A program made the position numbers and the translations under genes. From positions 6,916,501-6,980,500 of the forward strand of contig CM072344.1 in the NCBI GenBank assembly GCA_036874045.1: a stretch of 64,000 nt of DNA, written 5' to 3'. Positions 46,336-59,300 of this stretch are shown here, piece after piece (the first letter of the stretch is position 1; each line of letters starts with the position of its first letter). Under the pieces are notes generated by a model. The model did not search any database, was not told the origin of the DNA, and saw only the letters and a program-made list of their open reading frames with translations. Source of the stretch: Cymodocea nodosa. Taxonomy: Eukaryota > Streptophyta > Magnoliopsida > Alismatales > Cymodoceaceae.

Positions 46336-46353
46336 TCCCCGGCAACGGCACCA
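46336..46353 (-). other. Primer-binding site of gypsy A (tRNA-Asp type)
   Basis: On the minus strand TGGTGCCGTTGCCGGGGA, one base from the tRNA-Asp complement TGGCGCCGTTGCCGGGGA. It lies 7 bases after the LTR end, as in gypsy D. Confidence 0.93.
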
Positions 46354-46360
46354 TAAAGCT

Positions 46361-48041
46361 TGTTTGTGTTTTCCCAACACGACACCAGAATATCTGATTA
46401 GATCTCCAATAACATACTAGAAAAACTGGATTTGTTACTTCTGTTTTTACTTAGTTAATTTATCTTTATGCCTATTCTTTTCTTTTAGAAGTAAACAAAC
46501 AACCTTTAATACAATTTAGATATTAATTCCAATTTGTACTTTAATTGCAAGTGCACAGTGTCTATTGTATCAATGTGCAAGTACAGGTTGATCCCGTAGG
46601 GAATTGCTTAAAAGTTTAAAATTGTCCGTTTGTTAACAATCAAATTTATATATTCAATAAGCTCTCCGTTGAATTACGGTTAACTCAACGGACTAACCTC
46701 GTGGACTTAAGTTAACTCCACGAGTCTGTCTTTTCTTTTTAAATACTGCTATTTACAGAGGAATTTGGCCAACCATTGGGCGATTCCACAGATTGTAAAT
46801 AACATCAATTAAGTTCTTTAATGTTAGTAAATACTAGATTTATCATTAAGCATACTAACATTCAGATAATTCAAACAGTAATCATTAAAATCTTTAAGTC
46901 TTTTGAATGAACCAATTTCAGTAAACTACAAAACTAAAACAAACATAAAACAATCACAACACTGACAAAGATAACATTAATCACGATACAACACAAACAA
47001 TACAACACTCAAATACAACATACAATAGAAGATAAGTTGTTTTTGGTATTTTTGGTTTAATATGAACATGGAAATGGGCAAAATGTGAAATGTAAAGTAA
47101 TCTCAATCAACAGTAAATACTTCTGTCACTACATACGACGCGATTACACCACTGAAAATTAAACCACTTACAATCCTGTCTCCTCTCCCTATAGAATCGC
47201 GAGTCCAGAATTGTAAGATAATCTTCTCTTCAGCATACAGGCATCAACCCGAAGTCAAGGCTAGAAACTTTACAATCTCCTGAAATATGAGTCGGTGCTT
47301 GGTGAAAATGGCTTCCCTTCCCGCGACGTGATCACTCCTCACAATGGTTGTCAAGTACTGTGTTTGGCTCGGAATCGACCCAACATCTAGAAAGTATTCT
47401 CACAGACCTCCGATGGTTGGTGATTATGGTGGTGATGGTGGTGGTAATGATGGCTGGTGTGGTACTTTGGAGAATTGCCAATACTACCTATAGAAAGCTC
47501 GGTGCTCCTCCGCTGTACACACTAGCCATCCATCGATCACACCCGCACTTCTTTTTCTTCTTTTCTTTTCTATTTCTTCAGTAGTAACTGCTTCTGCTTG
47601 AATGGTCGGTTGGATTTCCTTCATTCATATCAACGGCGATGATTTCTTCTCCCTGCGCAATACATGCAATCGTAGTTTTTCTTCCAACTGTCCTGTTTCT
47701 GCAACCACTACAGTGACATATTAGAAAATAAATAGTCCGTGGAGTTACAGATAACTCAACGAACTTTCTTCATTGATTTAACTATAAAACACGTGCATAA
47801 ATTTAACTATCTGATAGTCAGGTGCATTTCAGATACTTAAGAATTTTACAGCCTGCAACTTACTGATAGTTTAGAAATGTACTAAATTAACATTAATTTC
47901 CCAAAATTAAGCAGATTCTTTAATTAAAGCATATAATAATGCAATTATAACATAATGACTTAATTCTCATATGATAAGCTAAATATTATGCAATTAACCA
48001 TCATTTAACCATTAATAATATGCACTTTTTCATTCTAAACC
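46361..48041 (-). repeat. 5' LTR of gypsy A
   Basis: About 1.68 kb. The element-sense end is ...AAACACAAACA before the primer site; the element-sense start is at about 48041, where the terminal base is altered from TGTTTAG. It contains hairpin motifs at 46670-46735 (GAATTACGGTTAACTCAACGG) and 47735-47765, a CACGTG at 47789, and GGT/GAT repeats near 47420-47460. The region next to the primer site (46540-46600) has the GTGCACTTGCAATTAAAGTA block usual in this group. Confidence 0.88.
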
Positions 48042-48049
48042 GCTTACCC

Positions 48050-48733
48050 CACAAAGTTTCTTTCATGGCTAAAGAATAACTGTTATACTAACTCCATGAA
48101 CTAACCTCATTGAGTTACAGATAACTCAACAGACTAGCCTCAATTATTGTTCCTAACTAAATGAACTAATCTCGTTGATTTATAGCTAATTCAATGGACT
48201 AGCTTCGTCGCCTATTTGCTAACTCCATGGACTAACTTTGTTGAGTTACAAATAACTCAACGGAGTGACCTTATATTTTGTTATTGACCTCGTAGAGTTA
48301 AGGTTAACTCCACAAATTAACTTCATTGAGTTAACACTTAGCAAATTTTTCTAAAAACTTACTTCTCATCTTAACTTCTATATATTTTTCTCGTGCATTT
48401 TATCAACTTGAATAAAGTTACATTAGTGTAGTGTTCCAATTTAAAAAGTTCATTTCCTGTTATGTAGAATTTACATTTTGCTTTTCAGTATGCAAATATA
48501 TTCAGACATTATCGAATCATCATGCATTTAACCATATCATTAATAAAATTGTAAAACTTGTAAAACAGTCCTACAAAGCTTTAAACAGATATATAATATT
48601 CAATACAACTTTAAATCATTCATTCACAAACATTAATTCAAAAACATCTTGCTGTTCAAACATTCATATATATAAATAGTTTACATTTATATATAATCAG
48701 ACAGTTTTCATAACAAGTAGATGAATAATACAT
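48050..48733. repeat. Hairpin-motif spacer after ORF3, gypsy C
   Basis: At 48090-48335 there are diverged CGTTGAGTTA/TAACTCAACG units, with TTGAGTTACAAATAACTCAA near 48241-48260. The remainder is A+T-rich with no gene. Confidence 0.85.
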
Positions 48734-50877
48734 TTAGTCTTTCTTCCTTAATTCATTTACTTACTTCTGAAGCTTTTCTAATTGTTGCTCTAATTGATTT
48801 ATATGTTTTACAGCTCCTATAAAGTCTTTAGAATATATAGCAATGGAAAAAGTAGTAGCAACATAATTTCTATATTCCTTCACTAAAATGACTCTAGATC
48901 TTATCCTCTTAGATGTCCATTTCGTGAAGTCAACTCCTTCCACCATCAATATTGGTATCAAGTCCCCAAAAAATAATTTCTTCTTTGCAGACTTTATCTT
49001 TAACAAGTCATGCCTTTGATAGACATTTTTAATTAAAATGTTTGCCACCATGTGTGCTTTTCCATTTAAGTACTTTAGTCTGTTCAGTAAAGGCACACTA
49101 GGGTCGATGGCCAAACATTGCTTAATTTCTTGTTCAGTCCATTCCACTACATTGTATCTTCCAAAATTTCAATTCTTTCATTTTTTAATCCAAAAATGTT
49201 GTGGAGAAGCTCAGGTGTTATCTGAATATTAACTTTTTCCACATTAGAAATTAAATTTTCTTCTTCCTCTCTTAAATTTACATAAAAGTAGGGCACTAAA
49301 TTTTCATAAACTGCATGCCCTTTCTCTTTTGGAATAAATTGTAGTAGGCCTTGGAATTTAAATAATTCTTTAATCTCCTCCATTCCAGTCCAATCTACTA
49401 GCCTACTGTAAATGATATCATACCTCTTTTTCTCTTGATACTTGTTGTATGCTTCCTAACTCCAAAAGTAAACTTAATTTAGAACAATTGCTTTAAAGGA
49501 GTCAAGAATTTGGATTTGTTGCTCTAGATGGGTTTGTTCTTGAATTTCTTCTTCAAGTTGTTGAGCTTGTTGTTGTACTTCTTGCTAAAAATAATCCGAA
49601 CATTCCTATTTTTCAGCTTTGAAATGTGGTGGAGAGCTTGCAGAACTTTCCACACTCTTATCTTGTATTCTCTCCATAATTTGTTGAAGAGTTTCATTCT
49701 CTTTAGAGGAAACTATCGAATTCTTTTCTTTTTGTTTAGCTTCTTGCTCAACTTCTTCTCTTTCTTCTTCCTCTTGACTACCAATCTATATTGTTACCGT
49801 TCTTTCTGATTCTGTGGCAGATTGTTATTTTATATTCTACCCTAACTTCATTTTCTAATTCTATAGGCTGTAGACTAATTTCAACCTATTTTTCTTCTCC
49901 TCTTTACTCCTGCTATTAATCTGCTTCTTCTTATGATAGCAAATCTAAATAAATGGGCTCTTAATGCCGTAGTGTAAACATTATAGGCTTAGATTTAATT
50001 TCTTCTTGATCCTCAAATACTTTTTCTTTTCCATTTCTTCTTTTAAATAGTTGTGTTTGATCTTCTTCTTCTAACATTAAGTCAACAAAAATGGGGTCTT
50101 GAGGCCCTCAAGTCATAAGTACTGGCTCTTCTTGTTTCACTTTTTCTATAATTACTGGTCTCGAAGGACCAGCTTGTACTTCTTTTGCAATTGCTATTCT
50201 AACTGCTTCTTAGTGCTTTTTCATCTTAATTTTATATTGGACCCTCAACTTTTCTTCAGCCTATTTTTTCTTTATGGCATCATACAAAATATGTGCATTG
50301 GCCATAGCCATTTCCTCACTATCTCCTTGGTCTTTTGCTGCTTTGACCAAGCTAACAAACTCCTTGTCTTCTTCAATTCTCAGCCAAGCAAATGTTACTT
50401 GTGGTAATGGTTCTGTTGGTGGAACTGAAGGTCCTGCTTGCTCTACTATTGCAGTCGACATTTCTACTTGCTCTCTTAACTATTGCTGTAAAGATTCTAG
50501 TTGCTGCTCTTGTTCTTCTTACTCTCTCTATTCTCTAAATTGTTGATAAGCTACTTCTATAGCTTTCTTATAAACCATAGCCGTGATTTCCTTCTTATAA
50601 GTTCTAGGGCAACTTCATTATTTGTCCTGATTTTTCTTTCTCTACTTACAACAACTTTAGTTGCTACCTATATTCTTGTTTCCATTATTTGAGGTATTCT
50701 AACATTCAAATTTACTAGCTTTCTAGTAAAGAAAAATAGATCGTCCTCTACCTTTTCAAGTTGCTTTTCTCTTGTGGCATTTTTGATCTTCTACTTGGAA
50801 TGCCATTCCTCTGACTGTCTAAGAAACTCTGTAGTGTCAAACTAATCTTAGAAGTTTGGCTCCATCTCTGTCTTCAT
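48734..50877 (-). pseudogene. ORF3 fossil of gypsy C
   Basis: About 715 codons from an ATG at 50877 to a stop at 48734, broken. It has a charged N-terminal region, a Glu/Gln-rich middle, a Pro-containing piece (EQAGPSVPPTEPLPQV) as in A and B, and the PF20167-like end: MEEIKELFKFQGLLQFIPK, GHAVYENLVPYFYVNL, ITPELLHNIFGLKNE, RLKYLNGKAHMVANILIK. This copy gives the clearest reading of the domain's first half. Confidence 0.75.
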
Positions 50878-51039
50878 GGCATTATGAAATAGAACAGAAT
50901 CGCTTTGACTTTTACTATTCCAAGTTCTAAATGATTTCTACGGACAATGCCCTCAAGCCCTAAGTTTTAATATAAATAAACCCTAAGTTTTTTGCGGGTA
51001 ATCAGGTCATTTTCCTACACAACTATCGCTTCTTACATA

Positions 51040-51597
51040 TATTACTCTGTGGAGTTATAGTTAACTCAACGGACTAAGTCTATGGACTTACCTTAAGTAC
51101 TTCATTGAGTTACAATTAACTCAATAGAGTAAGTTCATCAACTTAGCCTAGACTCAATGGAGTAAGTTCGTTGAGTTAAGTTTAACTCAACGAACCTCCC
51201 ATAAAGTTATAACTAATAAAATACTTATAATAACAATTTTTAATCTAATCAAGATCGAAGAATCTTCGATTTAACCGACTCTTAATTTTTTAACATTTTA
51301 GAATTTTAGTCAAACCATTACACTTCCATTGTTGAACCGAAATTACACAAAATTTTTCTTTTTCTTCCAATTGAACCAATGCCATGCTGTGGTAAAACCA
51401 ACACTTTTACTTAATATAATATATATATATATATTTATGTTTCAGTCAAACTGATAGATCCTTTCGGTGTGATCGTAACAATATTTTTCTTTTAATATAT
51501 GTTTTAGTAAAATCGATAATTTCTTTCGGTTGAACTGGTCCTATATTTAAAATAAGGTTTTTTTTTTTATACTAACACATATCTATTTCTTACTTAA
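51040..51597. repeat. Two palindrome classes between integrase and ORF3, gypsy C
   Basis: AACTCAACG-type units at 51050-51205, then the ACCGA/CGGTT class at 51250-51545, more diverged than in B. An AT dinucleotide run lies at 51418-51436. No gene. Confidence 0.8.
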
Positions 51598-52850
51598 TAA
51601 AGCTCGAGTAGTCCTCTACTCTTACTTCTTCTATAATTCCAAAGGAATTTTTTGGAATTTTTAGAATAGGTCTAAGTTTTTGTCCATTTACTTTAAATTT
51701 ATTCTGATTTTTAGGATTTTCAATTTCAATAGCCCATAGGAATAAATACTTCAAATTATGTAAGGTCTTGTCTATCTAGATCTTAATTTTCTTGAATGGT
51801 TATGAAGTCTAATCATGTAAAGATATACTTCTTGTTCTATTTTAAAAGTTTTTGGAATAATTTTCTTGTCATGCTAAAACTTCATTTTCTCTTTTTCTTT
51901 TATAATTTTCGAATAAGCTTCATTCCTAAATTCCTCTAATTCAATCAATTACATTTTACCTTTTTCAGCAGCTTGATTTAAATTAGTGTGTAGAATTTTT
52001 AATGCCCAATAAGCTTGAATTCAATTTCAATTGGTAAATGGCAACTTTTTCCATATACTATCCTAAAAGGTGACATACCTAAGCTTGTTTTATAAGCAGT
52101 TCTATAAGCCAAAGTACTATTAATCTATTATCCTAATTTTTTCTAGTAAGATTTACTACTTTTTATAAGATTAACTTAATTTGTTTATTTGAACTTTCTA
52201 CTTGTCCACTCATCTGCAAATGATATGATGTTGCAATTTTGTGATTTACTCTATATTTCTTCATTAAGGCTTCAAAACTTCTATTACAGAAATGTGTTTC
52301 TCTATCACTAAAAATAGCTTTAGGTATTCCAAATCTAGCAATTATATTAGTTCTTATAAAATGTATTACCACTTTGTTGTCATTAGTTTTTGTAGGAATA
52401 GCTTCTATCCATTTAGATACATAATCCACCCCCAATAATGTATAATTAAATTGATTAAATGTAGGAAATGTACCCATAAAATCTATTCCCCACACAACAA
52501 AGATTTCAACCTCAACAATAGGATTCAAAGACATCATATTCCTCCTTGATATTCTTCCTATTTGTTGATATCTTAAACAACTTAAATAGTATTTATGAGC
52601 ATCTTTGATTAATGTTGGCCAATAAAATCCACATTACAGAATTTTAGTAGTAGTTTTCCCTAAACCAAAATGTCCTCCACATGCTTGGTCATGGTAGAAA
52701 GACAATATGCTCTGATATTTAGTTTCTAGCACACACCTCTTTAAAACCAGATCAGGACATTTCTTAAATAAGTATGGGTCTTCCCAATAGTAATATTTCA
52801 CTTTTGAAAGGAACAATTTCTTATCCTATCTATTCCAATCTTTAGGTGTT
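51598..52850 (-). pseudogene. Integrase of gypsy C
   Basis: Decayed Ty3/gypsy integrase. Visible are [71 protein letters not shown] and [15 protein letters not shown]. The C-terminal part at 51600-51900 is recognisable by alignment with A. Confidence 0.88.
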
Positions 52851-54764
52851 AAACCAGTAACTAGGTAGTTAACTATGTCTGCATACCAAGGCATTGTGTT
52901 TATGATCATTAATTGTTCATTAAGAAAATTATCCTTAATTTCAATGTTTGATTTGTCTATTTGTAATCTTGATAAATGATCTAATATTACATTCTCACAA
53001 CCTTTTTATCTTTAATTTCTAGATCAAATTCTTGCAATAAAAATATCTAACAGATCAATCTAGGTTTAGTCTCTTTCTTTGCTATTAGGTGTTTTAAAGC
53101 TGAATGATCCATGTATACTATCACTTTAGCTCCTATTATATATGATCTAAACTTTTCTAAGGCAAATACAATAGCTAATAGTTCTTTTTTAGTAGTTGTA
53201 TAATTAACTTGAGCATCATTTAAAGTTTTGCTTGCATAATGAATCACTCAAGGAGATCTTTCTATCTTCTATCCTAGCACTACCCCTACAACAAAATCAG
53301 ATGCATCACACATTAATTCAAATGGATGGCTCTAATTAGGTGCATGTATTATAGGAGTTGAAATTAAACTAGTTTTAAGCTTGAAAAATGCTTCTTTGCA
53401 ATTTTTATCAAAGTTAAATGAGACATCTTTTAATAGATTAGTTAAAGGTTTAGCTATTTTGCTAAAATCTTTAATGAATCTTCTATAAAATCCTACATGT
53501 CCAAGAAATGATCTAATATCCTTTACTGATTTAGGTTCTGGTAGATTAGAAATTACTTCTATTTTAGCTTTATCTACTTCCAACCCTTTCTTTGAAACAT
53601 GTCCCAAGACTATTCCTTGTTTAACCATGAAGTGACATTTTTCCCAATTTAGAACTAGGTTTTTTTTCCACACAACATTTTAATACTCGATCTAAATTGT
53701 TCAAACACACTTCATATGAAGTTCCATATACAGTAAAATCATCCATAAATATTTCTAAAAAATCTTCAGTTATTTTAGCAAATATGCCCTACATACACCT
53801 TTGAAAGGTAGTAGTGCATTGCATAATCTGAATGGCATCCTCTTAAAAGCATAAGTTCCATTAGGACATGTGAAAGTTGTTTTCTCTTAATCCTCTAATG
53901 CTACTAGAACTTGGTTATATCCTGAATACTCGTCTAGGAAAGAAAAATATTCTTGCCCTACTAATTTCTCTAGCATTTGATCTATAAAAGGTAAGGGAAA
54001 ATGATATTTCCTAGTTACAGTATTCAACTTTCTATAGTCTATACACACTCTCTAGTTTGATTGAATTCTAGTAGGTATCAAGTCTTGACTTTCATTCCTA
54101 ATAACTATTAATCATAATTTCTTGGGAACTACATGGATTGGACTAACCCATGAGATATCAGAAATTAGATAAATTATATCATTATCTAACCATTTCACTA
54201 TCTCCTTCCTGACTACTTCTTTAAGGTTTGGATTTAATCTCCTTTAGGAATTCCAACTAATTTAACTTTCTCTTCTAAATATATGTGGTGACAACATAAA
54301 GTTGAACTTAACCCTTTTATATTAGCCATAGTCCATCCTATTACCTCTTTATAAGTTTTTACTACATCTTTTAATTTAGAAATTTGATCCTCTTTTAAAT
54401 TTGAAGTAATAATGATTGGATATGTTCATTTTTCTTCTAGAAATATATAGGTTAACTTAGGAGGTAAAGTTTTTAAATCTAAAAGTTGACCATTAGAAGC
54501 TAGAGCTCCTAATTTAACATTTTCATCTTCTATATTATCCTCTTCTTGATCTCCCTCTACATCTCTTACTTCTCAAGTTTCAGAATCTAATTGCCTATTT
54601 AATTTTTCTTGAATCACATCATCTAGCATATCTCCTTCATCCTCTAGAAAGTCTATAGTATGTAAGGAAATTTCTAACTCCTCAAACATTTTTGGTTTAA
54701 AAATGTTTAATCGAGTATCCTCATTACCATATGCTAATTTCATCACTCCATTTTTACAATTTAT
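52851..54764 (-). pseudogene. RNase H, RT and protease end of gypsy C
   Basis: RNase [89 protein letters not shown], and upstream blocks alignable with A to about 54.3 kb. Protease end: INCKNGVMKLAYGNEDTRLN, where copia 4 interrupts. It is broken many times. Confidence 0.88.
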
Positions 54765-55966
54765 TGTTAGGATCTGATGCCTTACTAGAGGGGGGGTCAA
54801 TGGTAATAAAATTTATTTCTTTGTAAATGAATGATTAATTAATAAAGAAAAATTGCAAGCACAGAATAAAATGGATGCACACAAGGTTTTTTAGGTGGTT
54901 CACCACTAACAGCAAGTCCACCCACAAGGGATACTTGGGCTTCACTAAACTTTCTCAAACTTACAAACACTTGCTTTAAGGTCAAAGCAAGAACCAACCA
55001 TTCACTTGAGCTTTCTAGTCGTAGCTCCAACCAATCTTTCTCTAAAGTTTTTGATCCGTGTACTTCAATAAAACACTTGCTTGAATGTATTAGAGTTGAG
55101 TGCACGATGAACTTCTAAATTTGAGTCTGTATATGCTGATGATGATTTAATCTCAAAGACTTTTTTCTGTTGAGCTTGGTGTAAATACTTGTATGAGCAA
55201 AAGCTATCTGATTCTGTTGTCTGTTGCTTGTATATATACTAATATGTGTAACAATCATATTTTTCTTCCAACAGATGTATTCTACTGTACTTGGTAAGAT
55301 TTCAGACCCAAATATGGTAAGTTACCGTTCAGGGAAGTATTTCAAGATACCCTTCCGATTTCCTAGGTTTTTCAGAGGCTTAGCCATGTAACTCTTTGAA
55401 AATCAATAGTAACCTATCGAAAAGTCACTTAAGTCTTTCTACCATGTAACTCTTTGACTGCTTTCTTATTTCAGCACGTGCATAATAGAATAACTTAAGT
55501 TTTGGATGGTTATAACTGTAACTCACCGAAACTCTACAGATTTCGAACAGTTAGTTACAGTAACTTTCCAATTCTTCATTTAAGCTTCTGTCTGGATTTT
55601 TGCATGTGGGAAATTCAATGACTTACGTTTCGGATAGTTAGCTACAATAACTTTTTGATTCTTCATACATCTATCTTTCTAACTCTCCGAAAGCCTTCTA
55701 CTTTCAAATAGTTATCCTCTTAACTGTTCGATAGTGTTGCTACTACTTTATACTGCCTTTCGGATACTTAGACTGGTAACTCATCGAAAATATATCTCTT
55801 CTGAATAGTTAAGCCTGGTAATCTTTCAAAATCCTTTTTATCACTTGTGGTACATTTTGAACTATCTGTATCATCTTCTGCTCTCTTGCTGAATTGTTAT
55901 GCCTAAGAAATACAATTTGATTCCTTACATTGATTTTTGCATTATTAAAATCTAGAGGTCCTTTCA
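54765..55966 (-). repeat. 3' LTR of copia 4
   Basis: 1202 bp; plus-strand ends TGTTAGGATCTG and GTCCTTTCA. It aligns with the solo LTR at 3377-4826 read on the other strand. The motif TTTCGGATAGTTA and relatives recur at 55380-55790. The ORF at 54839-55105 is not a gene. Confidence 0.9.
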
Positions 55967-56357
55967 ATCTCCCCCTTTTTGATAATGGCAAAAACCTTAC
56001 AATATATTACATGTATTTCTCTCCCTATATATCTATAGAATCACACAAAAATAGAATACAGAATTTGAAATTGACAAGCTCCTCCTATTTTTCTAAGATT
56101 ACTCCTCCTAAGTTTATTCCCCCTACTTTACTACAGCCTGCTACCAAAATATGGTCTTTCTACCCCTTTTTTGCCAATTGTTAAAAGGAGTGAGAAGTAA
56201 GATACTGACTTGGTGAACAATTATAGCTGATTATCCTACAAAGGAATGACTAAGTTGCTACAAAAACAGAGATGCTAGTAGATCAAGCTCCTAGTGTGAG
56301 CTTGGAGAGTAGAGAGATATGAAATTATAAATCATATAAAGAACAAATCCCTAAATT
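55967..56357 (-). other. Polypurine tract and 3' untranslated region of copia 4
   Basis: AAAAAGGGGGAGAT (element strand) abuts the LTR. Several further purine tracts follow (56070-56130), as is common in this copia group. No gene. Confidence 0.8.
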
Positions 56358-59300
56358 TCATCTAATATGATTAAATGCAGATTCAAATAAGGGTTTGGTG
56401 AAAATATCTGCAAGTTGTTCTTTAGTAGAGACATATTCTAAAGAGATATGACCTTTTTCAACATGGTCTCTTAGAAAGGGGTGTCTAATCTCGATATGTT
56501 TTGCTCTAGAGTGTAGGACTGTATTTTTGGAGAGATTGATGGCACTACTACTATCACAGTAAATAATTGTATTCTGAAATTTAAGCTTATAATCTGCCAA
56601 AGTTTGTTGCATCCACATAATCTGTGCACAACATAGGCTTGCTACCATATATTTAGCTTCAGTGGTAGATAGAGCTATAGAATTTTGTTTCCTATTGAAC
56701 CAAGAGACAAGTGAGTGACCAAGCAACTGACATGTACCACTAGTGCTTTTTCGATCTGATTTGCATCCTGCATAATTTGCATCACTGTAACTTGCTAATA
56801 TGAGATGATTCTGTGAAGAATAAAATAAGCCAAAGTTTTTTGTACCTTGTAAATATTTAAAGATACGTTTGACTACTTTTAAATGTGATGCTCTTGGAGA
56901 GGCTTGATACCTTGCACAAGCACATACATTGAACATTATGTCTGGTCTACTAGCTGTTAAATACAGAAGTGATCCAATCATGCCTCTGTATTTCTTTTGA
57001 TCTACAAACATGCCAAAGATATCTTTATCAAGCTTTTCATTTGAGTTCATAGGTGTATTTTCTACTTTGGATTTGTCCATGCCAAACTTCAAAAGAATCT
57101 CTTTACATAATTTTTCTTGATTTAGAAAGATGTCATGTTGTAGTTGATGAATTTGCAATCCTAGAAAGAATTTCAATTCTCCCATAAGACTCATTTCAAA
57201 TTCATTCTTCATTAAAGTCTAAAAATCATGACATAGTTTCTCATGGGTAGCACCAAAAATGATATCATCAATGTAGATCTAAATGATCAACATTTGAGAA
57301 TTTTCTAACTTGATAAATAAAGTGTTGTTTGTAGTTCCTATGTTAAACTGATTCTCAAGAAGAAAACCCTTCAATTTATCATACCATGGAGGTGGTGCAT
57401 GCTTCAGACCATAAAGAGCTTTATTTAGTTTGTATACATGGTTTGGTCTTTCTTCATCTTCAAAACCTGGTGGCTGTTCTACATATACTTCTTCTTGCAA
57501 AATGCCATTAAGAAAGACACTTTTAACATCCATCTCATAGAGCTTGATTTTCATACTGCTTGCAAAGGCAAGCAACATTCTAATTGCTTCAAGTCTTGTA
57601 ACAGGTGCAAAAGTTTCTTCATAGTCGATTCCTTCCTACTGGTTGTATCCCTGAGCAACAAGTCTAGCTTTGTTCCTTATAATATTGCCATTATTATCAA
57701 GTTTATTTTTAAACACCCATCTAGTTCCAATGATTGATTTTTCAATGGGCCTTTCAATTAAATCCCAAACTTCATTTTTCTTGAACTGATTCAGTTCCTT
57801 TTGCATGGCCATAATCCAATATTCATCATTGTAGGCTTCTTCAACTATTGTAGGTTCAAGTTCAAACACAAAAGCACAATAATTACAAATATTCTGAATT
57901 TTGCTTTTTGTTTGAACACCTTGATTTATATTCCCAATAATTTATGCAATAGGATGTCTAGACTTTGTTTTCCATGTTTTTTCTATCACAATAGGTGTAG
58001 GCAGTGTTGAACTATCCTTTTTCTGAAGAATTTTCTAATTTACTGATTCACATTCACTTTCATTATCTATTTTTAGCTTCTTCAATTTTCCTACTAGGTC
58101 TTCATCATAAGATACATTTATTGACTCTTCTTTCATGTTCAAAATAGATCCTGTAAGCCTTGCTTCTCGAAGAGTATCCAACAAGTAGAGCAGGATCAGA
58201 CTTTGCATCCTATGTTAAATTGATTCTTAAGAAGGAAACCCTTCAATTTATCATACCATGGAGGTGGTGCTTGGTTCAGACCATAAAGAGCTTTATTTAG
58301 TTTGTATACATGGTTTAGTCTTTCTTCATCTTCAAAACCTGGTGGCTGTTCTACATATACTTCTTCTTGCAAAATGCCATTAAGAAAGGCACTTTTAACA
58401 TCCATCTCATAGAGCTTGATTTTCATACTGCTTGCAAAGGCAAGTAACATTCTAATTGCTTCAAGTCTTGTAACAGGTGCAAAAGTTTTTTCATAGTCGA
58501 TTCCTTCCTACTGGTTGTATCCCTGAGCAACAAGTCTGGCTTTGTTCCTTATAATATTGCCATTATTATCAAGTTTATTTTTAAACACCCATCTAGTTCC
58601 AATGATTGATTTTTCAATGGGCCTTTCAATTAAATCCCAAACTTCATTTTTCTTGAACTAATTTAGTTCTTTTTGCATGGCCATAATCTAATATTCATCA
58701 TTGTAGGCTTCTTCAACTATTGTAGGTTCAAGTTCAAACACAAAAGCACAATAATTACAAATATTCTGAATTTTGCTTCTTGTTTGAACACCTTGATTTA
58801 TATTCCCAATAATTTGTGCAATAGGATGTCCAGACTTTGTTTTCCATGTTTTTTCTATCACAGTAGGTGTAGGCAATGTTGAAATATCCTTTTTCTAAAG
58901 AATTTTCTAATTTACTGATTCACTTTCATTGTCTATTTTTAGCTTCTTCAATTTTCCTACTAGGTCTTCATCAAAAGATATATTTATTGACTCTTCTTTC
59001 ATGTTCAAAATAGATCCTGTAAACCTTGCTTCTCGAAGAGTATCCAACAAGTAGAGCAGGGTCAGACTTTGCATCAAATTTGTCATTTTGATCCCTTGTA
59101 TTAAACACAAAGCATCTTGATCCAAAAACTTTAAAATATCAAATATTTGGTGTCTTACCATACCATAATTCAAATGGTGTCTTATGTAAAATAGGCCTAA
59201 GATGAATTCTATTTATTGAATAACATGCAATATTTACAACTTCAGCCATAAAAACTTTGATAGATCTGATGCATTAAGAATTGTTCTTGCCATTTCCTAT

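Larger units (their letters stand above)
32449..48041 (-). mobile_element. Gypsy A, nearly whole Athila/Tat-like Ty3/gypsy fossil
   Basis: A minus-strand element of about 15.6 kb with 5' LTR, tRNA-Asp-type primer site, ORF1, protease, RT, RNase H, integrase, ORF3, a downstream capsid gag, an F-box gene, two untranslated modules, polypurine tract and a partial 3' LTR. It is the best-preserved copy and the reference for B and C. In about 330 aligned bases of its LTRs I count some 27 differences (about 8%), mostly C/T and G/A as expected for methylated DNA, pointing to a few million years. Coding parts are broken, though several domains read cleanly for hundreds of codons. Confidence 0.9.
48042..54764 (-). 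mobile_element. Gypsy C, Athila/Tat-like Ty3/gypsy fossil, partial
   Basis: A minus-strand copy of the same family with protease end, RT, RNase H, integrase, ORF3 and part of the ORF3/gag spacer. It abuts the gypsy A 5' LTR at 48041/48042 and is interrupted on the right by copia 4 within the protease region. It is more decayed than A. Gag and F-box are not in this piece. Confidence 0.88.

Noticed and set aside
46336-46353. Piece of a tRNA gene
   Set aside because: Only the 18 bases complementary to a tRNA 3' end are present, placed 7 bases from an LTR end; this is a primer-binding site.
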